Source: Asterochloris sp. CNOR1
Taxonomy: Eukaryota > Chlorophyta > Trebouxiophyceae > Trebouxiales > Trebouxiaceae
NCBI GenBank assembly: GCA_963969365.1
Contig: OZ017748.1
Span: 310,001-374,000 of the forward strand
Reading direction: 5' to 3'
DNA length: 64,000 bases
Part shown: positions 1 to 11,987 of the stretch, in pieces
How the letters are laid out: each line of letters starts with the position of its first letter
How positions within the stretch are numbered: position 1 is the stretch's first letter
The notes under the pieces: model-generated
What the model was told of the DNA's origin: nothing
The model's input: only the letters and a program-made list of their open reading frames with translations
Database searches by the model: none
Made by a program: the position numbers and the translations under genes

Positions 1-1572
1 CGGGTGGTGCCACCCCGACTGGAACAGAGGGCAATTCAGCAGTGCAGCTAGTGTTCTGGTGCTGCACACATTGCTGCCAACCTGTTGGCCTACACAATGC
101 AGATGTGTGAAAGCAGTGTGCCTTGCAGCCAGACTTTGGCAGTACAGCCACCTTGCGGTGGCAGCAATCCACCTATGCCTGCCCTGATAGCCGTGGACAG
201 GGATGCCATTTCAGATTGACCTTTGCAGTGGACATAATGCAGCCCTACGATGAGCTGGCCAGGGATGAGATGCATGGTTGTTCTCTCCGGCAGGCCAGGG
301 ATGAGATGCATGGTGAGCTGGGCTGTACCTTAGCTGAGATTCCAGTCAAAGTCAAGCTCACCTTTCGGTGGCAATAATCCAGCCCGATGATGAGCTGTTG
401 GAAAATCCATCGGGACTGTGTCTCAGCCAGACGCCCATGGGGGCGGTGCCCCAGAGTGTAGGCGAAGAGGTCTCCGCCCTGAGCAAACTCCATGGAGATG
501 GCAAGGTGCTCCTGCGTCAAGAACACCTGCAACCGAAGCATGGCTGTGAATTTCATGCTTGCTGCACAAAAAACTGGGTGAGTTCCGATTTTTGGGAGAT
601 GCCAATGTGGTCCTGCACCAGAAGCACCTGCAGCAACGCATGATGAATGTGCAGTGGGGTGCAGCAAGCGTGGCCGACTCAGCAAGCTTCAAGGACATGG
701 CCAAGTGCTGTTGCGTGCACAGCAGAAGGTGCCCATGGTGCAGCGTGCAGCAGGCAGGTGGAGGAGAGGCGAGCAGCTGGCGCCGTAGGTGCTCCTACTT
801 TGAGGAGACCATGTGGGCAGGTAGGGAAGCATGAAGCGCCCACGCTGACAGCTGACCCTGCACAGATCAGTGTAAGCAGCACGCCGAGTAAGACAGGCTT
901 GCAGCTTGATGAGAGGGCCGCTGACAAGTGTTCAGGTGAAACAGGGACCAGGGCGCTGTGGCACACAATGCTGTACGACGTATAAAGTGCACTTTTTGAG
1001 GGCATGAAGGCGGCCACCTTGTGCACAAACCAGGCAGCCCCAGCAGAGCTCATGGGTTCAGACGGATCTTTTTGATAGGCCTGAAATGTCCCTTAGCAGG
1101 GACCAACATCTCTGCAAAGCACCCTGTGGCGTTCTGCTGGTCGTACTGCCTTATGAAGTCAGCATTTGAACGCAGCCTTCTGCTAGTTGCACTGCTTCTT
1201 GCAGTCTGCTTCTGCACAGGGCCCACCACGCGGTATGACACAACAGGCACAGCCCTGTCTGTGGAGGCCTTCCTGCTGGCTCGCACCGGTATGGCACACA
1301 GAGAGAGGCTACAAAGTTCCTGCCAGGGCCTTCCACCGGCTTGCACTGCCTTGTCAGGTCAGGCTCTGCACAGCGCTCACCTCTTTGATGGACACAATGA
1401 GTGGGTGGCGCAACCCGCTCTGATTCTGGATCTCCCGCTTCACGTAGGTCTTGTAGTTCTTGACGAAATCCCCACGCGGGAGCAGCTTGATGGCCACCTC
1501 CACAGGGGGTTGCGTCCGCAGGTCAAGAGCCTTGATCACCACGCCAAAGGTGCCCTGCCCCAGCTCGCCCGT
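1..1572 (-). CDS. SnRK2-like serine/threonine protein kinase, partial (N-lobe and start of C-lobe)
   Basis: Two exons are clear. Exon 1572-1381 (64 aa) holds the glycine-rich loop GQGTFG and the VAIK lysine and ends at a GTGAGC donor. Exon 526-362 (55 aa) continues in phase 0 with LTQEHLAISMEFAQGGDL and the helix QQLIIGLDYCHRK, again followed by GTGAGC. The order loop, VAIK, KREI..LRHP, hinge ME(F/Y)A.GG(D/E)LF and FFQQLI.G..YCH is that of plant SnRK2/OST1 kinases, which phosphorylate stress-response targets. The HRDLK and DFG exons must lie left of position 1, and the first exon upstream of 1572 was not found. Both introns and flanks carry decayed copies of the same exon edges. Assignment to a kinase is secure; SnRK2 is the best subfamily guess. 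Confidence 0.85.
90..262 (-). repeat. two decayed downstream copies of the SnRK2 exon end
   Basis: On the minus strand the last codons and donor of the exon ending at 362 (GLDYCHRK then GTGAGC) recur near 222 as GLHYVHCK followed by GTCAAT, and near 152 as DCCHRK followed by GTGGCT. Spacing is about 140 and 70 bp. The region also contains a 22-nt direct repeat (257-278 and 293-314). Confidence 0.65.
570..740 (-). repeat. two decayed upstream copies of the SnRK2 exon start
   Basis: Minus-strand segments resembling TGCAG plus LTQEHLAISMEFA occur just upstream of the working exon (which starts at 526). They read roughly LVQDHIGIS (near 600) and TQQHLAMSLKLAE (near 700). They sit in the intron and are broken by frame changes. 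Confidence 0.6.
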
Positions 1573-2831
1573 CTGCAGGCGGTCAAGGAGCGACGTTGGG
1601 GACCACTATAGAGCTGCAAAGCTCTGATGAAGGCAGAGAGCACGGCCTGTACAGCAGGAGCTGCGTGCAGGTCCAGCGCCTTGATCACCACGGCAAAGGA
1701 GCCAAAGCTGCCCTGACCTGGCTTACCCATCTGCAGCGTTTTAAGGGGGGACAGGGGCACGACACAGGTTTTCTAGAAGCTCAGGGGGCAGCCCAGAGGT
1801 GTTGCATGATGCCAAAGCTGCCCGGGTCCACAGCTGTTGTCTGCAGGGAACGGGGGTGCGGAGCTCGAGAGCAGCCACAGACCCAGAAAGAAAGGCAAAG
1901 CCCAGCTGCTCAGCCTGCCCACTGGCAGCCACAGGTGCTTGAGGAGGCTGGCTGCCCTTGACACCATGCCAACAGTGTTCCACCAAGATTCGCCAGTCTT
2001 CTATCAGCAGCAGAGATGGGCAGACCCTGCTTGCCAAGCCCAGCCGCCCTGCCCCAGCTCGCTGATTGGCAGGTGTGTGCTGACAAAGCAGACTCGTCAG
2101 CAATTGCATGCTGCTAAAGCAGAGGCATCAAGGGCAGGCCATTTGAGGCAACAGGCACCAAAGGGAACCATGCAGTCAATGGAGCCCTGGGCTGCATGTG
2201 CACAATATCATGGACCCCTGCCAAGTACTTGCTGGCAGAAGCTCAGCTGGGTGGGAAAGCGAGATCAGACAAGGCGGGCTCAATGCGATGAGGCGTGCCA
2301 AAAAGCTAAGGCCTGGGGTGTCTGCGAAGCTGGATCATCCCCAGGATTGGTAATTTCCAGGCTGGATGATTCCCAAGCTGGATAATGGCGTAGTAGGACG
2401 ACTGACCCAGCCTGGAAAGAACTCAGACCACTGGGGAACACACCACCGAAAAGGCAACAACATGATTTTTTCAGTCCTCTCACAGGCTGTGCGTGAAACA
2501 GCATATTTTGCATCCTTTGCCGCCTCACGAATGGCAGACAACCCTGCGCCTCTTCTGTCATGTTGTGGCACAGGGCGCAACCCGCCCCATGGTGCTGCCA
2601 TGCAACATGCCACCGAGGTCCAACCGAGCGCAGCAAGCAATGCACCTTCACCCACTAGTGGAGGTCCGCCGAGTGCCCGCAGTGCTTGAGGCGGAGCGGG
2701 TTGGGGCCGCACAGATGGGGGCAAACCTCAACCCCTGAGACTGTCATGGTGCCCTTCTGTGCTCACGCCGAAGCGCTCATACAGAGCTTCTGCCGTTGTT
2801 GAAGACGCAGCCCCTGCCACCAGTGCCTCAC
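1573..2831. other. stretch without a recognisable gene
   Basis: Apart from the kinase-loop copy, no coding exon could be supported here. A short imperfect tandem repeat lies at 2327-2388, with three units related to AAGCTGGATCATCCCC. The missing first exon of the kinase should lie in this stretch, but I cannot point to it. Confidence 0.5.
1640..1750 (-). repeat. decayed upstream copy of the SnRK2 glycine-loop exon start
   Basis: On the minus strand the acceptor and start of the exon at 1572 (TGCAG, then the GELGQGTFGVVIKALDL region) recur about 160 bp upstream as GKPGQGSFG followed by VVIKALDLHA. An insertion after the loop disrupts the copy, so I read it as a dead duplicate rather than an alternative exon. 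Confidence 0.65.
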
Positions 2832-3123
2832 CTGCACATAGTGAGGTATGCCCGCCAGGTACTCGCCATGCTGCTGCTGCGGCTGGGGCTGGGCCTGCCT
2901 GCTGCCCATCAGCAGCAGAGACCGGCACAGCCACGTCCACGGGGACCGGAACGAGAGGTCCGAGAGGTATACAGTGGGCTGTAACTGCGGGGGCTCGGCT
3001 GGCGGCTCAGGCCAGCTGCAGACAAAGTACAGTCTGTTCAGTGGGAGGACAGGTTCAGTGGCAGGCAGCCCATCATACATAAGAGTGTTGGCCGGCAGAG
3101 GCCCTGGCAGCAGGTCAAGCCAG
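2832..3123 (-). CDS. probable internal exon of an unrecognised protein
   Basis: An open minus-strand stretch of about 97 codons begins after a TGCAG acceptor and ends at a GTGAGG donor. It contains LDLLPGPLPANTLMYDGLPA, a hydrophobic/aromatic stretch YLSDLSFRSPWTWLCRSLLL and a glutamine-rich run before HGEYLAGIPHYVQ. Proline/tryptophan-rich composition and good splice signals suggest real coding sequence. I do not recognise the family. A second possible minus-strand exon, with GLLLPEQTVRHLHSLSGRV, lies near 3600-3525; a shorter relative of it (SSLPEQAD) sits at about 3650. These may belong to one gene between about 2.8 and 4 kb, but no start or stop can be fixed. Confidence 0.45.
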
Positions 3124-5143
3124 CTGCAGCGCAAGGGAAGTGATCTAGGGACATGCAGAGTATGGCTAATGCTGCAGGCACCAAGGTGCTGCTGCCAGTC
3201 AGCTCCCAAGAGCACTCCACTGAGGCAGAGGCGCTATCAATGCAGCGGGCAGGCCTCCACACAAGCTTCGCCCCACAGTGCCTATCTGACACACTGCTTG
3301 CAAGTGGTAGAAGGCCGCAAAACAGAAGCATGGACAAAGAGAAGATGGCAGGGGGTAGGTGCCTCAATCCTTATGGCTCAGGAGTTTGCAGAGTCAAGCA
3401 GCAACAAGGCGCAGGAGTCTATGTGGGCAGCGCACCTGAGGCGCTGCTGCCAGAAGGGGTTGGCGGAGGTGATGTCTGCCAGACTGCCAGCGGTGCAGTA
3501 GCTGAGGCCCCTTCAGCCACGGTCCAGTCCCGCCACTCGTCCAGACAGGGAATGGAGGTGCCTCACAGTCTGCTCTGGCAGCAGCAGCCCTGGCTGGATG
3601 CCTCCTAGCGCAGGGGTCAGGCAGGAATCTGCCTGCTCTGGCAGCGACGAGCCTGGGCTGGGCGCCTGGCTCGCTGGGTGTACCCTCACAGCCAGCAGTG
3701 CCCTCCTGCCAGCTCTGGCTGCAAAGGTTGCTGCCGCCTGGGGAGGGGGAGCAAGCACTTGCAAGGGCCTTCTCAGCAGTGGGTTTCCCTGCTGCTGTGA
3801 CTTCAGCAGCAGCCGCAGGCTTGCGCCGGGCTGGGTCCCTGAGCTGCTCAGGGCCCTGCAGCTCTAGCTGCCCTCAGCGGATAACCCTGTGGCTCAGCAA
3901 TAACATTTGGCTCTGCACAGGAGCAGCAGGCATGACAACCAGGTGTGAGTGCAGCATTTTCTTGCTTTGCACAAAGCGCTCACTGAATGAAATCGGCTTG
4001 GAAGCTGAGACACCAGGAGGAGAAGCACAACTGGGCAATGCCATGCTGTGGTTCGTGACGGGCCATGTTGCCCTGGGCATGCATTTGCACCCAGAGGATG
4101 ATCATGCAGCAAAAGGAGAGGGCAGCGAGATGCCATTGCCACAGGCGCTCTGTGCATGCTGGCGCTCTGTGCATGCTTCTACGCCAAGCAACAGAACACA
4201 CCAGAAGGCTGCCGTTGCTGCCGTGGGCTCACCTTGATAGCTGAGCAGGCGGCTCAGCAGCAGCGGACCCTTGTGCCCAGGCCTATGTCAGAGTCTGCGG
4301 CAATCTGGTACTGACAACTGCAGACTGGTGCAGCAATGCCCAGGCCTGCTCTCCTGACTAGGCCCAGGCAGGGCCCCATGCAGGGAGTGAGTTGAGTGCC
4401 CCCTCGGGGGCGTGTTGCATGCCGCTGTGGACGCTCTTGTGCCGGCGAAGTGGGTCAGGACCAGTCCTGGCAAGGCTAGATGCGGGCCTTGCCCTGTGCT
4501 GGCCTGCCTGCCAGATGCAGCCACAGAGCAGGTCGCGGCTTCAAACAAGCAGGCTGCCTGCACGCTGGGCTTGCACTGGCTCTCTGACTGGCTGTTGCAC
4601 ACACGAGCCGCAAAGTGGCCTGCATGCAATAAGGGCGGCATAAGGAATGCCTGCAAGCCTACTATCGGCATTGCCGGCACATGCTGTGCGTTTCAGCCAG
4701 GACAAGCATCAAGCCGGCACATTCTGGTCACTAGAGGGCCCAATTGGGGCAGTTACGGAATGAGCAAACTTGGAAGCATGAAACATAGTGTCTCCAGAAA
4801 CGCCAGGGTGGTAGCCCACCTTTCTAGCCAGATACACGGGGGACGGCCTGACTTTGGGAGATGGGGCACCGCAATCGAAGTTCTGAATTGACAGGACAGA
4901 AGCAGGGCTTGGAAGATCTACCAAGAAAGCAAAGTAGATGCGCTTAGAATTGCTCAATCCCTCTGCAATGGTACAGACAACGGAGAGCCAGCCAGAGACA
5001 TTTGCTGAGGTTGGTCACACGCTTGTGCGAGCTCCATTGACAATTATGTTGCTCCCCAGTGCTGGAATCCTGGCTTCAGCAGAGTTTCTGCCAGTTGAGG
5101 ACGCGCTAGAGAATTACACAAGTGCCTGGGACTGGGCTGCCTC
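3124..5143. other. mostly unassigned; possible exon near 3.5-3.6 kb and a 17-nt tandem duplication
   Basis: Besides the possible exon at 3525-3600 (-), this stretch shows a perfect 17-nt tandem duplication at 4144-4160 / 4161-4177 (unit GGCGCTCTGTGCATGCT). A minus-strand open frame at 4709-4957 has no recognisable motif. I see no supported gene. Confidence 0.4.
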
Positions 5144-5761
5144 ATGCAGTTCTGGCCCTTCTACCTGCGGCAGCACGCCAAGCAGGAGACCAGGCTCCTC
5201 CACTATGTAGGAAGTACCGCTGCTCTGACTGTGGCAGGCGCTTCTCTGGCGGCGGGAAAGTACAAGGTGCTCCCCCTGGTGCTGCTGGCAGGTGGGCAGG
5301 AGCGACAGACACTGTGCCTTGCAAACAGATTGCACTTGCATGCAGCAATTCCTGCTGTGTCCACTGCTTTGTTTGATGTGCCGCGTCCCCACATAGGCCA
5401 GCTGAACATGGTTGGCGCAACTGATACCTGCTGAGTACGCTTTCCATCCACTGCCCTGGTTTTGCAGGCCACAGCTGGCCTGCCTGTGGCCAAAAGCCTG
5501 ATCGACACACCCAGACTTCATAGCCCTGCCTGAGCACCCCTTATCAGGCTGCGGCGCGACCTGGCTTTGGCCTCCTCGTGTATGTCGCCTGCTGAGCACG
5601 CCGTCCGTCCACTGCCTGCAGGCTATGGCCCGGCCTGGTTCAGCCACGCAAGAGTGGAGCGCAACAGGCCAGCTACCTTCACCTACCCCCTGTGGTCGCT
5701 AGCCTCTGACTTCAGGTTCGCTTGGCTCTGCACAGGGAGGTTGCTGCTTCCCATCCTCTGA
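5144..5761 (+). CDS. DUF962 / Mpo1-like membrane protein (complete, 95 aa)
   Basis: Two exons, 5144-5291 and 5622-5761, join in phase (GGCAG|GTGGGC to CTGCAG|GC). The product starts [17 protein letters not shown], has [20 protein letters not shown] as first membrane segment, and in exon 2 the block [17 protein letters not shown] followed by [13 protein letters not shown]. The pattern FWPFYL..H, LHYVG, H..(V)E.NRPATF..P and SL.SDF.M.W is diagnostic of DUF962. Yeast Mpo1, of this family, is an iron-dependent dioxygenase acting on 2-hydroxy phytosphingosine in the endoplasmic reticulum; whether this small plant/bacterial-type member does the same is unknown. The start at 5144 fits the family start, but an upstream exon cannot be excluded. 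The intron contains a degenerate copy of the exon-2 start near 5552. Confidence 0.85.
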
Positions 5762-5954
5762 CTGGTAGCCACCTCTGGCCATCAGTTCCTGCTGCTGCAC
5801 TGGCAGACCTGCCAAATGTGGGAGGGAGGGCAGATTGGCATACAGTGCTGCTGGGCTGGTGCTTGGGGACTCGAAGCCCCCTAGCAAGGATTGAAGCTGC
5901 CTGTTGACCTGCTCAGAGCACAGCATCCTGCTTGGTGTCCTTGTTTGCCTGCAC

Positions 5955-6369
5955 TCATGTCACAGTCTGCTGCCTGGCCACATGCTGCAGATAAGCCCCA
6001 TTGCCCCCCACGACCTGCAGGATGTATTTCTTGTGGCTGGCAGGCCGTTTAAACGCTGAGCTTGAGAAGGCTGGGGTGACCTCAGGGACTGTGGCAGAGA
6101 CTGTGCCAGAAGAGGAGTCATGACGAGATTCAGTTTGCAGATCCCTCCCAAGATATGATCTTGGCCCTTCTGGAATGGATAACAATTGTGATGAACGCTT
6201 GTGTGTGCTGCAGCTCATAGAGCTTGGGTTTCTCTTGTGTCTGATCATCTCTCTCATTTGGCTCCGCAGCGGCATTGTACTTTGTGTCCAGGGGCACAAG
6301 CTGCCTGTCAGTGTATATTTCGTCCAACCTCCGCAGGTACAAAAGGGTTATCACTGCCTGTAATACCAT
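5955..6369 (-). CDS. possible small gene of unknown function
   Basis: Minus-strand frame from a Met at about 6369 reads MVLQAVITLLYLRRLDEIYT, then DRQLVPLDTKYNAAAEPNER, a charged stretch typical of coding sequence. It reaches an AGCTGCAG boundary near 6213. A second open stretch in another frame continues to a stop at 5955 (...FKRPASHKKYILQVVGGNG). A spliced two-exon gene is possible but no clean donor could be fixed. The stretch lies between the ends of the DUF962 and LRR genes. No family recognised. Confidence 0.3.
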
Positions 6370-6613
6370 GAAGCTCCACAAGCTTTGTGCTGCACAGCAT
6401 TTTAGATTGTGTCCTGTGACAAGTAACACCCATACTTGAAATTGACTGTCAGCCAGTGGCTGGTGTACACTTCAGTGCTTGGCACAGTTCAGACTGGCAC
6501 TTAAGAACGGGCAATGCCAGGAGAGCAAGCGGGGGAATGTGATATATGCATGCAGATGAGATGGCTGGCTGGTGTCAAGACAGGTGGCCGGCCAGGGCCT
6601 CTGCATTATTCGG

Positions 6614-9600
6614 TCAGGAGCTGTCCTCACTCTGCAGGAGCTGCAGAATGCTGCTCTGCAGGTCGGCTGCTGGCGGCGCCTCGAGGGGCACACGCTGCAT
6701 GATGGCTCTGACCTTCTTTGTTGCATCCTGGCTCAGGAGCAGCTTGGCTGCCGGCTGCCTGGCTACCTGCTGGAACACCCGCAGCTCGTGTGCCGCAGCC
6801 CTGGCCCCCCCCCGCTTGGGTGCCGCCCCCAGAGACGGCCGCAACGCCTCCCCCTTGCGCACTGGCTGCCAGGCCTGCCCCAGCTTGTTGCCTGCGCGGC
6901 CGGCCCTGCGCTGCGAGCTGGCAGGGTGAGGGCGGAGGCTGACGCTGTCTGTGGCCGCCGGCTCACGACCCTGCGCAGCTGCTGCTGGCGCTGCCTCCTG
7001 CAGGCTTTGGCTGGGGCTGGGCCACCCATTGGGCTGCAGGGCTGCACGTGGCTGCTGCAGGTTGATTTGTACAAGACCAGCCTGGAGGCCGGCCCTCTGC
7101 GGCTGCAGGTGGGGCTGAGCGTCACCACTGTGCCCTGTACTCTGGTCAGCCTGCATCTGCAGCCGCTGCTGCAGGGCCTGCCACTCCAGCAGCAGCGCGC
7201 GCGGGGCGCGGCTCACGCTGACCACAGTCTCAAAGGGGTTGCCTGCACATGCGCAAAGTCAAACGACTAGCTGTGCTAGGGTGTGGTCATGAATGGGCGT
7301 GAACGAGGCCAGATAAGCAGCAGCCTTGCGTGCACGCCAGGCTGCCTGATGCCCACGTCAAGTACTGCCAGCTCAGGTGCCAAGTGACCTGCGCAAGCCA
7401 AGCATATCACGCAGAGTGCGATGCACACAGGATGGGTGCAAGTGGGCATTCCTGGATGCACGCCAGGGAAGCTGAGGTTCACATCAAGTGAACGCAAACG
7501 TGACTGCCCTGTAAGTTGCTCTGCAGGAGGCAGTGGTCGTTGCATAATAGTGCAGGCCGGTTCAGCTGCCAGCAGCCTTCCAGCAGGTTGCAACAGCCAG
7601 CAGTCTCCCATGCAGGCCACCCCGCTGCTGCCAAGGAGGCTTGGCTGCTGCCTAACGGGCTGTGCAAGGGTGTGACCCTGTGAGGACCAGAGCAGGCAGG
7701 CTTGGCAGGCAGCTGAGTGCACTGTGTGGGAGAGCAGCATGGAGCGCTGCCAGAACAGAGAACAGCGATCAGGAGCAGCAGCATCTTTACGCAGTGCATC
7801 AAACTAGCCACGCTAAAAGCATCATGCACAAGCGCACAGTGTGCTGCCGAAGTGCTGAAGTGCAGCCTGTCTGGCAGGTGCAGCCTGTCTGGCAGGCGCA
7901 TCCAGACTCTCACACTGCACCAGGGTCTGCTGACAGCGTCTATGCAGCAGTGCAGCCTGTGCTGACTATGTGTTCTTTCTGGAAGCAAAGCATGGACTTG
8001 CGGAGCCCACCTGAATCGTCCATGCACCCGACTGTCGCCAAGGGCTCAGCCTGCTCTACAACATGCCTCTGCAGGATCCTGGCAGGGCCCCAAGTATGGG
8101 CTCGAATGGTTGCCCCACTGGGGCCGCTGCTCCCTGCTGCTGGCGGTCCCGCCACCACTCTGTGTGGAGGGACCACTGCGGGCTGGCTGTCAGCCAGGCT
8201 TGCGCTGCCTGCCTGAGGGCGAGACGCGCCCCTGCTGGGCGCTCTGCTGGGCAGCTGGGACCAGCCCTGCAAGCGTCTAAGGTTTTGGACGTCCCACTTA
8301 GGGCGCTGCTGTGCAGCCTGCAGCTGCGCCGCCTGCTGCACTGCAGGGCGACAGGGCTCCTGTTCAGGGGGCCTCCGCGCCCAAGCTGGGCGCTGCTGCT
8401 GCTGCTGAGCCCCCTGCTGCCCTGCATGGTCCTGTGCAGACGTCTGGTACGCCCTAGCAGGACTTGCAGGGCGGCTGCAGGGTGCGCTGGTCGGCCCGCT
8501 TGGCAGAGCCTGGAGCATGATGTTGGCTGTCAGACTGTAGGTCGGCACCAGGGGCGAGCGTGTGCTGTGCAGGATCTGTACTGTGGGGGGAGCAACCGCC
8601 CCGTCGCAGATCACCAGACCTGCACAGTGGAGGGCGAGGACCTCAGCGCAATGGACATGGAATACCTGAACCAGACTGTCTTGCTTTTGGTGTCAAAGAC
8701 CTGTCATGAACTCAACCTTCACATAGCAAAGTGTGCGCCCAGAGCAGGTGGCTAGGGGACCTCCCTGCTGGTCAAGACGTGCACTATGAGGGCTGCCACT
8801 ATCCCATGGCAGATCACCCGACCTGCAAGGCAAGAGCAGTCTTAGGATACACCGGAAGCTGCTTGCTGTGCAGGAGGAGGACAGGAGGGCTGCCACATCG
8901 TGGTGGCATTTGTCCAGCCGTGCAGGGCCAGCGGAGCGAATTGTCGTGTTCTGGGCAGAGCAGCGTCCTGGCACTTGTGCCAGCCACAGATCCAGAGGTT
9001 GAGGACAACTGTCAAAGCAGGCACCAATCTGCAGCAAGGCTGCATGGCCTTCAATCAGAGACAGGCAGTGAGGGAGGCAACAAAAGGCCATGGGCTTGGA
9101 TCAACCAAACCAAATGAAGGCCTACTCAGCCCGCGGGTGCATTCATGCTTGAGCTGTGGGGAAACTGATGCAGCAAAAGCAGTACAAAATCTCATCTGCC
9201 GCAGCGCAGGCAGCCTCTCGGTGAAGCAACATAGGCCTTTGATCCAGGCCTGCTCAGCACGCGGCTGCGGAGCCGTGCTTGAGCTGTGATCTCAGCAGCA
9301 CCTGCTGCAGCAGATGAGGCCTCAAGAGGAGCTGTGCTTCCATTCAGGCATGCATCTTGGTATTGGATTTGAGCCCTCTTGAGGTGCAGGCTTTGGTGAA
9401 AGACTGCAATGATCTGAGAGAGCTTAGCCAGAAGTTATGGCATCGCTCCAGCTTGAGCACATAAATCAGGCCTGCCAGGTCTGGCAGCAAAGCACGGCAC
9501 CTTTAGCAATGACTTCCACGCGTACTCAGCACAGCAAGTTCCCTGTGTACAGCACACACGTCCCAGCATGAGCCCTGTGGTCTATCCTCCAGCCGCAGTA

Positions 9601-11987
9601 TTCAGCGGTAGAGGCAGCGCTGTGAACGGCGCACTTTGGCAGCCGCCTTGCCCACTGTCGCCTTGAGCTCAGCAGTGCCAACCTGGCAGCCTAAGCCTCA
9701 GCGAAAAGAAACATGCAGGACATGAATCACTGCACAACCTTCCAGCTCAAGGGTCACATGCAGAGCGTTGCTGGGGCTTTTCAGTGTACACCTCTGCTGG
9801 CGGCCGCCTCTCATTTGCAGAGGCGCCATTAAATGCCAGCATTGCCCACAGCCCTTGCATCGTGCCATGAAGCCCCACGGGCCAACTTTACCGGCGGTGC
9901 AACGCAATTCCAGCCTGGGAGAGCTACAGGATGCCCTGACAGCATGCGAGCCACGGCATGGTTCCCTGGGCATGTAGCCTGGCAGTTGAAACCAGCCCCT
10001 GAACACAAATGCCTGCAACCCGTCAAGCATTGCAGCGCCACAGGGCACTGACCTGGCAGCATGTGCCACAGCAGGATGCGCCGCTGCCTCTCCGGCATGC
10101 CCGCCACGACAGGGTTCCCCGCTAGGGTGAGGTCCTGCAGCTGGGGGAGCGCTGCCAGAGTACGCAGCTCGAGGCGGTTCCTCACGGCATTGCGTGCCAG
10201 CTGCAGGCAGCGCAGACCCAGCAGCCCTGCAGCGCAGATGGTGGAAGACATCTTGAAGGAGCCATGCCTTTAGGAAACAGTGAAGGCTGCCCATGTCATT
10301 CTGCAGGTGAGGGAGTGAGCAGCTTCATGCGCTCCTCCCGCCACAATGCGCCAGCTGCTGGCAGTGCAAGTCCAGCAGCCCTGTACCTGATGTCAGAATC
10401 TAGCGTCAAGGGGCGGAGGACAGCCAACTGATTTGACGAAAGCAGGCAGGTGCTGCAGCTAGGGCCAGCTTTTCTGGCTTTGAAAGACCCCTGCCAGCTG
10501 CAGGCAGGACAGGTGCAGCAGCACTGCAGCAGATGGAGGCAGTGACTTGAGGTAACCAGTTAACATGACAACTGCAGGCAGCTTTCTGGCCCTGCAGCAG
10601 GCAAACTTTTTTGGCACCCCAGGCTAGTCCTGAGCACCACATGCAGCCAGCGCGAGGCTCAGCTCTGCAGTTGTGGAGCAGACCAGATTGTCCCCTGTTC
10701 GGGGATGAGGATGGGGAATGGGGGCAGGGGGAACACAGCACTGCACACCCACAGCAGTGCTTGCAGCAGATGATGCAGAGCACGCCGCATTGAGTCACTG
10801 CTGGACGCCACGCCACTGCTCCACCGCAGCTTTCTGTGTACATCAGGGCACAGCACTGCATTGAGACAGCAGGTCACCTTCAAGCCCCTCCAATCGACTA
10901 AGCTTGTTACCCTCCAGCTTGAGCGTCTGCAGGCGAGCGCAGCGGTGCAGCGCGCGGACATCCTGCAGGGGTGCATACTGTATAGTTTTGTGGCCTGATA
11001 GTCTCAGGTGTGGTGCTGCCAGGCACAGGTGCACGCCAGCAGCACCTGCGTGCAGCGCAACACCTCAGGCTGGCGCACGCCAGACACCTGCAGGCCTCTG
11101 CGAGCGGCGCCTGCCCACAGCAGAAGCATGTCCCGCTGGCACAGGTATGCAGCAGTCATGCCGCACTTGACATGGGCCTCAGCACCACCTGGTGAACTGC
11201 ACTGTGCTGACGCCACCTTTGACCCTCTGTGCACAACGCTGGCTGCGTGCAACTATGCTTCTGCACCACCTGATGAGCCATGTTGTGCTGATGCCCGCTG
11301 CAGGCCTCTGTGTGCAGCGCTGGCTTGCTGTACACAAGGAAAGGGCAAGCCTGTTCGTAAGGCCTCCTTGCAAATCTTGCATGGCTCAGTTTACCCAGGG
11401 AGCTCTGCAGCCCAGCTTGCCTGCGGTGAGGTGCTGCTGGCCACGAGCTCTAAAGCAGGTATAGCCCTGCATGTGAGGTTGCTGCCCTGTTTGCTTGCCT
11501 GCAGAGAGTTGCTGCTGGCATTCAGCCATTCCAGATGCTGCAGCTGTTCCAATCCAGCCAGGGTGGTCAGCTGATTGCCTGAGACGTCCAGGCGCAGAAG
11601 GTGCTGCGGCCACAGGCGTAACCCCGCCGCCTGCAGTCAGAGGGAGTGTAATTCGCAGCAGCGCCTTCCTGCTGCTGCTGCTGCTGCTGCAATTGCATGC
11701 TCATGCTAGGGTGTAGCTGCAGTGCAATGCAGTCTCAGATACTGCCTGCTCACCACTGGCGCCTGCAGGTCTAGAAGCCGGTCTGCTGTGAGGGACAGGC
11801 TAATGAGGCTGCTGTAAGCTTGCAGGCCCTGCAGCGATTTTAGGCTACAGGCAGTAAGCTCAAAGCTCAGGAGGTCTTCAGCCCCAAGCTCTGCTGCATC
11901 AGAGTCTCTTTGATGGCTTTGGCGCAAAATATGGAGAGCATCGCCAATAGAATTTAGCGTGAGGTTGCGGGCTGCAGCAATATACAT
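6614..11987 (-). CDS. leucine-rich-repeat protein with a long Pro/Gln/Ala-rich tail
   Basis: Six exons close in phase from a Met to a stop (about 620 aa): 11987-11754, 11630-11499, 10962-10878, 10226-10053, 8619-8011 and 7242-6614. Exons 1-4 encode SDS22-like leucine-rich repeats: LISLSLTADRLLDLQAP, LLRLDVSGNQLTTLAGLE, LQTLKLEGNKLSRLEGLE and LQDLTLAGNPVV, closing with an LRR-cap-like RQRRILLWHMLPG. Exons 5-6 are low-complexity (QQQQQ, Ala/Pro/Arg-rich) and end in LLQSEDSS. Such repeats are protein-binding scaffolds; no enzyme motif is present, so the role is unknown. The second intron starts with GC (CAG|GCAAGC at 11498). The Met at 11987 is the first available; an upstream exon could exist. 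Introns carry decayed exon-edge copies. Confidence 0.75.
7861..7896. repeat. 18-nt perfect tandem duplication
   Basis: The unit TGCAGCCTGTCTGGCAGG occurs twice head to tail (7861-7878, 7879-7896), in the last intron of the LRR gene. Confidence 0.85.
8750..8830 (-). repeat. decayed upstream copy of LRR-gene exon 5 start
   Basis: The acceptor and start of exon 5 (TGCAGGTCTGGTGATCTGCG, exon start 8619) recur about 205 bp upstream on the minus strand as TGCAGGTCGGGTGATCTGCC. Similarity continues for about 40 bp and then fades. Confidence 0.65.
11669..11690. repeat. CTG trinucleotide repeat (about seven units)
   Basis: A run of CTG units lies in the first intron of the LRR gene, next to the polypyrimidine side of the 11630 acceptor. 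Confidence 0.85.
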
